Of a stretch of 64,000 bases of DNA, positions 36,543 through 44,914 are shown one piece after another. A model generated the notes under the pieces. That model had not been told where the DNA came from and ran no database searches. It saw only the letters and a program-made list of their open reading frames with translations. Origin of the DNA: Brevundimonas aveniformis DSM 17977 (GTDB lineage Bacteria > Pseudomonadota > Alphaproteobacteria > Caulobacterales > Caulobacteraceae); NCBI RefSeq assembly GCF_000428765.1, contig NZ_AUAO01000001.1, forward strand, positions 952,075-1,016,074, read 5' to 3'. A program made the translations under genes and the position numbers. The number at the start of each line of letters is the position of its first letter. Positions within the stretch are counted from its first letter, which is position 1.

Positions 36543-38423
36543 ATGGATCAGGCGTCCGAAACACCCGGGTTGAAAGCGGCGGATCTGATCCGTGACGAGG
36601 CGCGTCGCGCGCCGGACGGGCCGGGTGTCTATCGCATGTACGGCGAGGACGGGACGTGTCTGTACGTCGGCAAGGCGCGCAACCTGAAGAAGCGCGTGAC
36701 CCAGTATGCGCAAGGCCGTTTTCATACCCAGCGTATCGGCCTGATGGTCAGTCTGACCCGCTCGATGGAGTTCGTCTCCACCCGGACCGAGACAGAGGCG
36801 CTGCTGCTCGAGAGCAATTTCATCAAGAAGCTGAAGCCGCGCTTCAATGTCGTGCTTCGCGACGACAAGTCGTTCGCCGAGCTGATGATCCGACGCGACC
36901 ATCCGGCCCCACAGGTCGCCAAGCATCGTGGGGCACACACCATCAGGGGGGACTATTTCGGGCCGTTCGCCTCGACGTGGGCGGTCAACCGGACCCTGAC
37001 CACCCTGCAGAAGGCGTTCCTGCTCCGGTCGTGCTCGGACAGCGTCTATGAGGGCCGGACCCGGCCCTGCATGTTGCATCAGATCAAGCGGTGCTCGGCC
37101 CCGTGCGTCGGGCTGATCGACCTTCGAGCCTACGGTGAGCTGGTCGATGAGGCCGAGAGCTTCCTGCGCGGCAAGTCGCGGGCGGTGATCGAACGGCTGT
37201 CCGACGAAATGCAGGTGGCGTCCGACGATCTGGACTTCGAGACAGCGGCACGGTTGCGTGACCGTATCCGGGCCTTGTCGGCGATCTCGATGGAGAATTC
37301 GGTGTCGGCGGAGGGCCTAGCCGAGGCGGATGTGTTCGCGGTCCATGCCGAGGGCGGGCAGGCCTGTGTCCAGGTATTCTTCTATCGGGGTGGCCAGAAC
37401 TGGGGCGGGCGGGCCTATTTCCCCCGTGTGGACCGGTCCGACGAAGAGGCGGCAATCCTGTCGGCCTTTCTGGGTCAGTTCTATGAGGACAAGCCGGTCC
37501 CGCGCCTGATCCTGGCCAATGTGGTTCCGCTGGAAAAGGACCTGCTGGAAGAAGCCTTTACCCTCAAGGCCAAGATGAATGATGCGCGCCGGGTCGTCGC
37601 GATCGAGCGGCCTCAGCGCGGTGATCGCAAGGCGTTGGTGGATCACGCCCTGACCAATGCGCGTGAAGCCCTGGGACGACGCCTGGCCGAGAGTTCGGCG
37701 CAGGGCAAAATTCTCGATGAGGTGGTCGAGGCCTTCGGCCTGGAGGGGCGGCCCGAGCGGATCGAGGTCTATGACAACTCTCACGTTCAGGGGACCAACG
37801 CCGTCGGTGCCATGATCGTCGCCGGCCCTGAAGGCTTCCAGAAGAGCCAGTACCGCAAGTTCAACATCCAGGGCGAGGACCTGACCCCCGGCGACGATTT
37901 CGGCATGATGACCGAGGTGATGCGGCGGCGCTTCGGTCGGCTGGTCAAGGATGAGGGGGCCGGCGAGGACGTGATCCGGCCTGATCTGGTGCTGATCGAC
38001 GGCGGGCTAGGCCAGCTTGGTGCCGTGCGTGACGTGATGGCCGAGCTCGGGCTGGAAGACATTCCGCTCGTCGGGGTGGCCAAGGGGCCGGACCGCGATG
38101 CCGGGATGGAGCGGTTCTTCATCCGTGGACGCGAGCCCTTCATGCTGCCGATGAAATCGCCGGCGCTCTACTATCTTCAGCGTCTTCGAGACGAAGCCCA
38201 TCGTTTTGCCATTGGGGCGCACCGCAAGCGCCGATCCATCGATATCAAGCGCAATCCGCTAGACGACATCGAGGGCATCGGGCCGGGCCGCAAGAAGGCG
38301 CTCCTGCACGCATTTGGATCAGCCCGAGGGGTGTCGCGAGCGGCTGTGGCCGATCTGATGAAGATTGACGGTATAAGCGAAGCTCTTGCCGAGCGTATTC
38401 ACGCACACTTTCGACGCGCCTGA
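36543..38423 (+). CDS. uvrC: Excinuclease ABC subunit C
   Basis: UvrC makes both incisions in nucleotide excision repair. The 626 residues contain the N-terminal GIY-YIG nuclease ([20 protein letters not shown]), a cysteine-containing [17 protein letters not shown] motif, the UVR domain ([17 protein letters not shown]) that contacts UvrB, the RNase H-like second nuclease ([26 protein letters not shown]) and C-terminal helix-hairpin-helix motifs ([18 protein letters not shown]). Start is the ATG at 36543. No LexA box is seen upstream. Confidence 0.97.
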   Translation: MDQASETPGLKAADLIRDEARRAPDGPGVYRMYGEDGTCLYVGKARNLKKRVTQYAQGRFHTQRIGLMVSLTRSMEFVSTRTETEALLLESNFIKKLKPRFNVVLRDDKSFAELMIRRDHPAPQVAKHRGAHTIRGDYFGPFASTWAVNRTLTTLQKAFLLRSCSDSVYEGRTRPCMLHQIKRCSAPCVGLIDLRAYGELVDEAESFLRGKSRAVIERLSDEMQVASDDLDFETAARLRDRIRALSAISMENSVSAEGLAEADVFAVHAEGGQACVQVFFYRGGQNWGGRAYFPRVDRSDEEAAILSAFLGQFYEDKPVPRLILANVVPLEKDLLEEAFTLKAKMNDARRVVAIERPQRGDRKALVDHALTNAREALGRRLAESSAQGKILDEVVEAFGLEGRPERIEVYDNSHVQGTNAVGAMIVAGPEGFQKSQYRKFNIQGEDLTPGDDFGMMTEVMRRRFGRLVKDEGAGEDVIRPDLVLIDGGLGQLGAVRDVMAELGLEDIPLVGVAKGPDRDAGMERFFIRGREPFMLPMKSPALYYLQRLRDEAHRFAIGAHRKRRSIDIKRNPLDDIEGIGPGRKKALLHAFGSARGVSRAAVADLMKIDGISEALAERIHAHFRRA

Positions 38424-38469
38424 GCGACTCCAGGTCTTGATTTCAAACTAACCAGCATCGTTATATGAA

Positions 38470-38495
38470 CGAATAACATCGTTCGATGATATTCG
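38470..38495. promoter_or_regulatory. 26-bp operator-like inverted repeat
   Basis: CGAATAACATCG (38470-38481) and CGATGATATTCG (38484-38495) are inverted copies matching at 11 of 12 positions around a central TT. Size and symmetry are typical of a dimeric regulator's binding site. Confidence 0.55.
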
Positions 38496-38553
38496 GTACA
38501 TGATCAATACAGAAATGATATTCTGATTCCTATTCAAAAAGTATTGCATGAAG

Positions 38554-38577
38554 TATATGGTACCAAAATACCATATA
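38554..38577. promoter_or_regulatory. 24-bp inverted repeat
   Basis: TATATGGTA (38554-38562) and TACCATATA (38569-38577) are perfect 9-bp arms separated by six bases (CCAAAA). It lies about 60 bp before the start codon of the downstream gene, a position suited to repressor control. Confidence 0.55.
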
Positions 38578-38638
38578 ATATATACATCTTAGGGTAACCA
38601 ATTCTACAGAATATGGATTCGCGTTATAGGAGGAAGAC

Positions 38639-39115
38639 ATGGCGCGTGGTCTATTTCTGCTTTCAGTATTCAGCGTATCGTTGTTCGGCTCACCGGTTCT
38701 GGCCCAATCTTCGACGGTGACCTTCAATGGTACCATTTTACCTAGCTGTAGCCTGATCCTGGGGACACCGGGTGTGCTCGTGCCATCGAGCGACGGCCAT
38801 GAGTTGTCGAGCGACGGGCCGGGAGGCGTCTCTGGAACCGCGACGGTGCTTTCGACCGGCCTCGGCTATCAGCTGCAAGTGGACGCGCCATCCGCCTTCA
38901 GCCAGGCACCGGCAGACGGCCAGCCCGAAACACTGAACGTGAGCTACCAGGCCAGCGGCGTAACGATCGGCCTCGTCACCGACGTCCTGGTCCCGCTGAA
39001 TCTTGGACTGGGCCTCACAAGCCTGGCGATTGAACTCACGGCTCGAAACGAGACGGGAATATTTCCAGCCGGCACCTATTCTGCGGATGTCGTGGTGAGG
39101 TGTGTCGCGTCGTGA
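38639..39115 (+). CDS. Secreted spore coat U/CsuA-like pilin-type protein
   Basis: A 158-residue exported protein with a signal peptide (LFLLSVFSVSLFGSPVLAQ) and a beta-sandwich pattern. The N-terminal strand SSTVTFNGTILPSCSL and the C-terminal TYSADVVVRCVAS each carry one cysteine that could pair, as in spore-coat-U/CsuA-type pilins of chaperone-usher systems. No usher or classical chaperone gene is nearby, so polymerisation is speculative. The ribosome site AGGAGG is the strongest in the region. The stop overlaps the next start (GTGA). Confidence 0.68.
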   Translation: MARGLFLLSVFSVSLFGSPVLAQSSTVTFNGTILPSCSLILGTPGVLVPSSDGHELSSDGPGGVSGTATVLSTGLGYQLQVDAPSAFSQAPADGQPETLNVSYQASGVTIGLVTDVLVPLNLGLGLTSLAIELTARNETGIFPAGTYSADVVVRCVAS

Positions 39116-39513
39116 CGGCCACCCGCACCACCGTTGTCGCCGCCCTGGCGCTGGCGGCGTCTGCAAGTGGCGTGCAGTCACAGACGGTGACGCCGATGCG
39201 GGTGCAGACCGGGTCGATCGGGGAGCGTTATGTGGTGAGGCTTGTCGTGGCCAACCCATATCCAGACAGCCGAACGTTCCAGATCACGGCCTTCGAGCCA
39301 GACGGCTCTCCCATCGCCTATTGGACGGACAGTCCTTCCTTTGAGCTGGCTCCGGCTGCTCAGAAACGAGTCATTTTCGCCGCGTCGTTCGACGGCGCGA
39401 CAAACAGGGAAATCTACATATGTGCAGAAACGCTCGTGGAGGGGGTCGTCGGCGTGGCGCGAGGGCAGGTCTGTTCGCATGTCTGGGCCTCGCGTTTGGC
39501 GCCCTTTCGCTGA
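39112..39513 (+). CDS. Secreted single Ig-like domain protein, unknown
   Basis: About 133 residues from a GTG at 39112 overlapping the previous stop. A short signal peptide (VVAALALAASASGVQSQ) precedes a compact beta domain: YVVRLVVANPYPDSRTFQITAFEPDG is a typical Ig-like strand pair, and a later ICAETL...GQVCSHVW pair of cysteines could form a disulfide. It resembles one domain of a pilus chaperone but is too short for a complete PapD-type chaperone. Not recognised beyond this. Its 3' end overlaps the next gene by 94 bases in another frame. Confidence 0.6.
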   Translation: MTATRTTVVAALALAASASGVQSQTVTPMRVQTGSIGERYVVRLVVANPYPDSRTFQITAFEPDGSPIAYWTDSPSFELAPAAQKRVIFAASFDGATNREIYICAETLVEGVVGVARGQVCSHVWASRLAPFR

Positions 39514-39935
39514 CGACGCCGGCGCAGGCCCAGGCCATCGGCGCGGACGGCGACCGAACCTATGTCTATTCAAGCTCGGGCGTTACCTTGCCGACGCATA
39601 CGCCTAGCTATGGGCAGGACGAGGTGCAGGCTTCGGGGGGGATTTCCTGCCGCAGTTCGGTCGGCGGCGGTGGCCCATATGTGGATGCCGGTGTGGTTGG
39701 ATCGGAGGATCGGTTCGGTCGCGCGACCACGTCCGCCTATGCCCGGGTCGTCGTGCCGCTGGGGCAGCGCCCCCGGCGCATCGACTGTACCGAGCTCTAT
39801 GAGCTGGAGATCGAACGTTTGCGGATGGAACTGGCCCTGGCGCATATGAACATGCAAGGCGCGACCGAAGCCCCCCTCCAACGGGCCAACCAGGCACCGA
39901 CCTTGCCGTTCAGGAATGCTCTCGCAGCGGAATAG
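39420..39935 (+). CDS. Secreted protein of unknown function with C-terminal coiled helix
   Basis: A 171-residue protein. Its basic N-terminus and signal peptide (RGGGRRRGARAGLFACLG then LSLTTPAQAQA) are encoded inside the preceding gene in another frame; there is no later in-frame start that keeps the signal. The mature part is Gly/Ser-rich with two cysteines (GGISCRSSVG and RIDCTELYE), a segment YARVVVPLGQRPRR, and a helix LYELEIERLRMELALAHM likely to self-associate. No family recognised. Cotranscription with the two preceding genes is very likely. Confidence 0.62.
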   Translation: MCRNARGGGRRRGARAGLFACLGLAFGALSLTTPAQAQAIGADGDRTYVYSSSGVTLPTHTPSYGQDEVQASGGISCRSSVGGGGPYVDAGVVGSEDRFGRATTSAYARVVVPLGQRPRRIDCTELYELEIERLRMELALAHMNMQGATEAPLQRANQAPTLPFRNALAAE

Positions 39936-39983
39936 CCGGAACGCTCAGGCGGGGTGGCTGTCGGACAGTTGCGGGCTTTAAGG

Positions 39984-41309
39984 TCAGCTCGCCGGCGCAT
40001 CCCAGCGGCAGACCAACAGGCTGGCAGCCGCATCGATGGCGCTGACGATCTCGCCGCCGCAAGCCGCGTGCGACTGGCCTTGCGACAGGGTTTCTCCCGC
40101 CAGGTCAATGTCGCCGCTGAGGACGACGACCAGGCCCGCCTCGAGCACATGCCGACCGCCGGCGGCCACGGTGACGAGTTCCGCCGCCCCGTTTCCGATG
40201 CGCGCAAGCGTCTGATGCGTCGATGTCCCGCGCCGCGTGGTGGCGTGCCGACGAGAGATCGAGCGACCAGCGGCCTGAAGGGTTTCAACCATCGACTTTA
40301 CGGCCTGATCCTTGTCGAGTCGGCAGACCAGAACGGCGTCCGCTTCCGCAACAACGACAAGATCTGAAGCACCGATGACGCCGACGAATGGGCCGTTGGA
40401 TCGTGCCAGGACGTTGTTCGTGTCGATCAGGGAAACGTCGCCGTGCGTTGCGTTTCCTTCGCCATCCCGACGAGAGGACTCCCAGATTGAGCTCCAGGTC
40501 CCCAGATCTGACCAGTCAAATTCGGCGGTAACAACGGCGGCTCGGTTCGTCCGCTCCATGACTGCGAAGTCGATCGAGGTCTTGTCCGTCGTGGCAAAGC
40601 CGGCGGGGTCCAGGTGAATGCGTCCGTCATGGCTCGTCGACTGATCCACAGCCGCCTTGGCCCCCGCTGAGATGGTTGGCGCGAACGCATCGAGCTCTTC
40701 CATCAGGTTGGATGCCAGAAAAGCGAAATTGCCGCTGTTCCACAGCAGGGCTTCCTCGACGTACCGACGGGCGGTTTCAAGGTCCGGCTTTTCGACGAAG
40801 GCGTCGACCCGCCGCACCGTGGCGGACAGTGGCTCACCCGGTCGGATGTAACCAAAGCCGGTCGCGGGATATCTGGCCGGCAGACCAAAGGTAACGATGT
40901 AGCCGTCTCGTGCCGCCGCGACCGCCTGATAGGTCGCGGCAATGAACACCTCAGCCGGCTCGATATGATGATCCGCGGCCAGCATCAGAACGATGCCATC
41001 GGGGTCATGCTTTTGCACATAGGCCGCCGCCGCCGCGATAGCGGGCGCGGAATCGCGCGCCTCTGGCTCAATCAGCACGGTAGTTTCCACGCCCACTAGG
41101 CCACTCTGTTCGACAACGAGATCGGCTAGGGCTGGTCCTGTGACGACAATCACCTGTGCTAGGTCTTCAAGGTCTGCTGCACGAAGCAATGTCTGTTGAA
41201 AGCTCGACTGATCGGCGACCAGGGACAGGAACTGTTTGGGCCGGTCCGCGCGCGACGCCGGCCAAAGCCGTGTCCCCGAACCTCCGCAAAGAACTACTGG
41301 CCAAATCAT
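39984..41309 (-). CDS. Mannose-1-phosphate guanylyltransferase
   Basis: The enzyme makes GDP-mannose from mannose-1-phosphate and GTP. From the ATG at 41309 it is 441 residues. The nucleotide-binding signature is VVLCGGSGTRLWPASR with the RPKQFL lysine motif, and the sugar site includes FVEKPD and WNSGNFAF. The C-terminal cupin domain (TVAAGGRHVLEAGLVVVLSGDI) is present but shorter than in bifunctional ManC proteins, so it may lack isomerase activity. A separate isomerase candidate is divergently encoded 216 bp away. Confidence 0.92.
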   Translation of the reverse strand: MIWPVVLCGGSGTRLWPASRADRPKQFLSLVADQSSFQQTLLRAADLEDLAQVIVVTGPALADLVVEQSGLVGVETTVLIEPEARDSAPAIAAAAAYVQKHDPDGIVLMLAADHHIEPAEVFIAATYQAVAAARDGYIVTFGLPARYPATGFGYIRPGEPLSATVRRVDAFVEKPDLETARRYVEEALLWNSGNFAFLASNLMEELDAFAPTISAGAKAAVDQSTSHDGRIHLDPAGFATTDKTSIDFAVMERTNRAAVVTAEFDWSDLGTWSSIWESSRRDGEGNATHGDVSLIDTNNVLARSNGPFVGVIGASDLVVVAEADAVLVCRLDKDQAVKSMVETLQAAGRSISRRHATTRRGTSTHQTLARIGNGAAELVTVAAGGRHVLEAGLVVVLSGDIDLAGETLSQGQSHAACGGEIVSAIDAAASLLVCRWDAPAS

Positions 41310-41525
41310 CCTGTCGCCCCAAGCGCGCCGAGCGCCCTCTTTATTGATGATACAGGGCGGGGACAATCTTGCTCGGCCGGGTCGGACGAATCGCGCGGGC
41401 CGCGGAAAGGCTGATTTCTCTTGATACTGGTGTCACCCGGACGGTTCGATGATAGGTGTTCTGCCAGGGTCCCGCCGCCTGGCAGGATCCAAGCGAATCC
41501 TGGCTGGACGGCACGAACCGATACG

Positions 41526-42668
41526 ATGACAGCTCCTGATGCCGAACTGCCCGGTCGTGTACGCGACTGGATGTTCAATACGGCCTTGCCGCTTTGGGCC
41601 CAGGCCGGCGTCGATCGAGCGCACGGCGGTTTTGTCGAGCAACTCGATTTTCAGGGCCGAGACGCCGGCGCGCCCGGCAAACGTACCCGGGTCACCTGCC
41701 GCCAGATCTATGTCTTCTCTCACGCCGCCGTGCTCGGACATGCCTCAGGGATAGACCTGGCGCGGCATGGCCTGGCCTTTCTCGACCGTGCCTGGGATGC
41801 CGACCGTGGATACTGGGCCAGGCTTCAGGACCGCCGTGGGGCGGTGATCGACGCGACGCCAGATTTATACGACCTGGCCTTTGGTCTGTTCGCCCTGGGC
41901 TGGTGGATGCGGGCTTCCGGTGAGGCTGACCGGCTGGATCAGGCGCTTCTGGCGGTCGACTTCATCGAGCGTGAAATGCGGGGCCCGATTGCCGCCTTTA
42001 AGCATGCTCTGCCAGCCGAAGGCCCTCGCCAGCAGAACCCGCATATGCACCTGCTGGAGGCCTCGCTGATCCTGTCGGAGGCCACAGGACACCCTCGTTT
42101 CGCCTTGCTGGCGGACGAACTGGTTGATGCCTTCAAGACGCATTTCTTCGATGGGCGAAACCTGGCTGAGTTCTTTGCCGAAGACTGGTCGCGAACGGCC
42201 ACGCCGGAGGGACGGATCGTCGAGCCCGGTCACATGTTCGAATGGGCCTGGATCCTGGCTCAGCATCAGCGGCTGTCCGGGGATGATCATACCGCCACCA
42301 TCGGGCCCCTGGTCGAATTTGCCGAGACGTTTGGCGTCGATCCAGCGACCCAGGTGACCGCGCAGCAAATCCTGGATGATGGTAGCCCGCTTGATTCTGG
42401 CTCGCGCAGTTGGCCGAATACGGAACGGATCAAGGCCTGGGTGGCCATGGGCGAAATCTTCGACGCACCGGAGGCCTCGGCGCGAATGTGTGGATCGGCC
42501 CGTCTGCTACTGGATCGGTATCTGGCGACACCAATGCCAGGTCTGTGGAGCGACCATTTCGACGCCCAAGGTCGCGCCATTTCGACCAATGTGCCCGCTT
42601 CGACGCTGTATCATGTCTTCTTGGCCTTCGCGGAATTGCTGCGATTCTCTGAGACGAGACCCCGCTAG
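41526..42668 (+). CDS. AGE-family epimerase/isomerase, probable mannose-6-phosphate isomerase
   Basis: A 380-residue (alpha/alpha)6-barrel protein of the N-acylglucosamine 2-epimerase family. Barrel features are RTRVTCRQIYVFSHAA, NPHMHLLEASL, EPGHMFEWAWIL and SWPNTERIKAW, which contain the family's catalytic histidines. In alphaproteobacteria such proteins beside mannose-1-phosphate guanylyltransferase often act as mannose-6-phosphate isomerase; that is the role inferred here. The ATG at 41526 is chosen over an upstream frame extension without conservation. Confidence 0.85.
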   Translation: MTAPDAELPGRVRDWMFNTALPLWAQAGVDRAHGGFVEQLDFQGRDAGAPGKRTRVTCRQIYVFSHAAVLGHASGIDLARHGLAFLDRAWDADRGYWARLQDRRGAVIDATPDLYDLAFGLFALGWWMRASGEADRLDQALLAVDFIEREMRGPIAAFKHALPAEGPRQQNPHMHLLEASLILSEATGHPRFALLADELVDAFKTHFFDGRNLAEFFAEDWSRTATPEGRIVEPGHMFEWAWILAQHQRLSGDDHTATIGPLVEFAETFGVDPATQVTAQQILDDGSPLDSGSRSWPNTERIKAWVAMGEIFDAPEASARMCGSARLLLDRYLATPMPGLWSDHFDAQGRAISTNVPASTLYHVFLAFAELLRFSETRPR

Positions 42669-42728
42669 CAAGTGGCACTTATCCCCGTCTGCGGGCGCGC
42701 GGGCATCCTGTTGCCAACAGGAGTGCTC

Positions 42729-43898
42729 ATGCCAAGCCAGACAACTGCGACCCTTGACCTTCCCCTGATCGCCGACGGTCAGGCCTCCAAACATGTGACA
42801 CACAACGAGGCTCTCGATCAGCTCGATCTCCTCGTGCAGTGCTCCGTTCGAAGTCGGACAGAAACGACCGAACCTTCGGCGCACGACGGCGACCTCTACA
42901 TCCTGCCGCCTGGGAAGACGGGGGGATCATGGTCCGCAATGGCGGATGGGGCACTGGCCGGTCTTGTCGCCGGGGCGTGGCTTGAGTTCGCGCCGCGCAC
43001 CGGCTGGACGCCCTTTGTCGAGGATGACGGTGAGGCCGTGGTCTTCGAGGCCGGCGGTTGGCGCGCCCTGGCGTCGGACCGTGTGGCGCGCGCGGGTGAT
43101 GACATGACCGGCCCGCTATCACTTCCCGTCAACGGGCTGCAGGTCGGAGACGATCAACTGAAGACGTCTGCAGGTCGGGTGGGGGTGCATCACGACATGC
43201 CCGGTGCGCCCCTGCACATCGGCCGAAGCCAGCGCGACATGGTCTGGCTGGGGCCGAGATACGGCGACAGCGATCCTGACCGAGAAGGGGACATCCGACT
43301 GTCGATCGGGGCGTGGGAGGGACGCCCGGAAATCTACATGACGCGCCACGACATCAATGGGTGCTGTCTGACGATTGATGCGTCGGGACGGCTTGCCGTC
43401 GAATTGGGCGGGGCCGCTCGGGTCCTGGTCGATAATTCGGGCCACCTGAAGCCGGCAGTTGCCAACACCTATGCCTGCGGCACCTCGAGCTATCCTTGGT
43501 CAGCGGTCTATGCCCAGTCCGGGGCGATCACGACCTCAGACGCGCGCGAGAAAGCCGACATGATCGATAGCCCTCTGGGACTGGGGTTCATCCTGGCGCT
43601 TCGCCCACGGGGTTTCCGCTATGTGCAGGCCGGGATGGTGGAGAGCCCCGCGACCAGCCCCGAGGGAAAGCCCGTCTTTGCGCCGAGAGCGGGTCAACGC
43701 CTCCATACCGGTTTCATCGCCCAGGAGGTTCACGACGCCCTGCCGCCGGACCTGGACTGGGCCGGCTGGATCCTTGCCGACCCTTCGGATTCCGCCAGTC
43801 GCCAGTCGCTACGCTACGAAGCGCTGATCGCGCCTTTGGTTGCGGCCGTCCAAACCCTCGCCCAGAGAGTGACCGGGCTGGAGGCTGGGTCGGCCTGA
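42729..43898 (+). CDS. DUF2793 protein with S74 self-cleaving chaperone domain (fibre-like)
   Basis: A 389-residue protein. The ATG at 42729 has AGGAG five bases upstream. The N-terminal 110 residues are DUF2793 (LDLPLIADGQASKHVTHNEA, later GAWLEFAPRTGW). A middle segment with GDDMTGPLSLPVNGL is a phage-tail-fibre-like repeat. The C-terminal 120 residues are an intramolecular chaperone of the S74 peptidase type, with the TTSDAREKAD motif whose serine marks the self-cleavage site, and HTGFIAQEVHDALP. Such domains trimerise and fold beta-helical fibres and then cut themselves off. No phage genes surround it, so a surface fibre or glycan-active protein is likely. Confidence 0.88.
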   Translation: MPSQTTATLDLPLIADGQASKHVTHNEALDQLDLLVQCSVRSRTETTEPSAHDGDLYILPPGKTGGSWSAMADGALAGLVAGAWLEFAPRTGWTPFVEDDGEAVVFEAGGWRALASDRVARAGDDMTGPLSLPVNGLQVGDDQLKTSAGRVGVHHDMPGAPLHIGRSQRDMVWLGPRYGDSDPDREGDIRLSIGAWEGRPEIYMTRHDINGCCLTIDASGRLAVELGGAARVLVDNSGHLKPAVANTYACGTSSYPWSAVYAQSGAITTSDAREKADMIDSPLGLGFILALRPRGFRYVQAGMVESPATSPEGKPVFAPRAGQRLHTGFIAQEVHDALPPDLDWAGWILADPSDSASRQSLRYEALIAPLVAAVQTLAQRVTGLEAGSA

Positions 43899-43971
43899 GC
43901 CTCCGTGGCCTATAGTTGACTCCGCGCGGAGGGACCGCCACTAGACGCCCGGTTTCTCGCAAGGTTTGATC

Positions 43972-44901
43972 ATGAAAATCCTCATCACGGGCGGTGCGGG
44001 CTATATCGGCTCCATCCTGGTTCCCACCCTTCTGGAACAGGGTCACCAGGTCACGGTGGTGGACACCTTTGCACGCGGGGATACGGCCCTGGCGATGGCC
44101 TGTCCGTACGACGGTTTCAATCCGATCCGCCATGACTGTCGCGATGAGCGACTGCTGGACGATCTGGTTCCGCAGCACGATGTCCTGATCCCGCTGGCCG
44201 CGCTGGTCGGCGCACCCCTGTGCAAGGAAGACCCGATCGCGGCCCAGACGACCAACCAGGACGCGGTGATTGCCTTGGCCATGCGCGCCTCGACCTCGCA
44301 GATCCTGGTCTATCCGACTACCAACTCCGGCTATGGCCTGGGGCAGGGCGATACCTTCTGCACCGAGGAGACGCCGCTCAATCCGATCTCGCTGTACGGC
44401 GTCACCAAGATGGCCGCCGAGAACGCGGTCCTGGACAAACAGGGTATTTCATTCCGCCTGGCCACGGTGTTCGGCATGGCGCCGCGCATGCGTCTGGACC
44501 TGCTGGTCAATGACTTTACCTGGCGGGCTGTCACCGACCGGGCGGTGGTGATCTTTGAGGGTCACTTCAAGCGCAATTTCATCCACGTTCGCGACGTGGT
44601 GAAGGGCTTCATGCATGGCATCGAGAACTATGAGTCCATGCGGTCCAATGCCTATAATCTGGGTCTGTCCAGCGCCAACCTGTCCAAGCTGGAGTTGTGT
44701 GCCAAAATTCAGGAGTTCGTGCCTAGCTTCACCTACCTTGAGGCCCTGATCGGGGAGGACCCGGACAAGCGAAACTACATCGTCTCGAACGAAAAGCTGG
44801 AGGCCACGGGCTGGTCGCCGGACTGGACCCTGGATCGTGGGATACCAGAGCTCATTAGGGGTTATACGACTTTGCGGAATTCGCGCTACGCGAACGTGTA
44901 A
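43972..44901 (+). CDS. NAD-dependent epimerase/dehydratase (extended SDR), nucleotide-sugar enzyme
   Basis: A 309-residue extended short-chain dehydrogenase. The NAD motif is ILITGGAGYIGSILV, the catalytic Tyr/Lys pair lies in SLYGVTKMAAE, and the serine/threonine position is YPTTNSGYG. The C-terminal part contains FKRNFIHVRDVVKGF, typical of sugar-nucleotide epimerases and dehydratases. The exact reaction cannot be told; a GDP- or UDP-sugar C4 or 4,6 modification is likely from its place between mannose and sulfotransferase genes. It is 13 bp upstream of the next gene. Confidence 0.87.
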   Translation: MKILITGGAGYIGSILVPTLLEQGHQVTVVDTFARGDTALAMACPYDGFNPIRHDCRDERLLDDLVPQHDVLIPLAALVGAPLCKEDPIAAQTTNQDAVIALAMRASTSQILVYPTTNSGYGLGQGDTFCTEETPLNPISLYGVTKMAAENAVLDKQGISFRLATVFGMAPRMRLDLLVNDFTWRAVTDRAVVIFEGHFKRNFIHVRDVVKGFMHGIENYESMRSNAYNLGLSSANLSKLELCAKIQEFVPSFTYLEALIGEDPDKRNYIVSNEKLEATGWSPDWTLDRGIPELIRGYTTLRNSRYANV

Positions 44902-44914
44902 GGGGGAGTAGTCA

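Larger units (their letters stand above)
38440..38637. promoter_or_regulatory. AT-rich regulatory island upstream of the pilin-like gene cluster
   Basis: About 200 bases of strikingly AT-rich DNA in a GC-rich genome, with two operator-like inverted repeats (38470-38495 and 38554-38577) and several TATA-like runs. It ends in AGGAGG six bases before the ATG at 38639. No open frame of interest exists here. The composition and the dyads point to a regulated, perhaps horizontally acquired or H-NS-like-silenced, promoter. Confidence 0.6.

Noticed and set aside
42729..43898. Prophage remnant
   Set aside because: Only the S74/DUF2793 gene is phage-like. No integrase, capsid, terminase, attachment repeats or tRNA border was seen.
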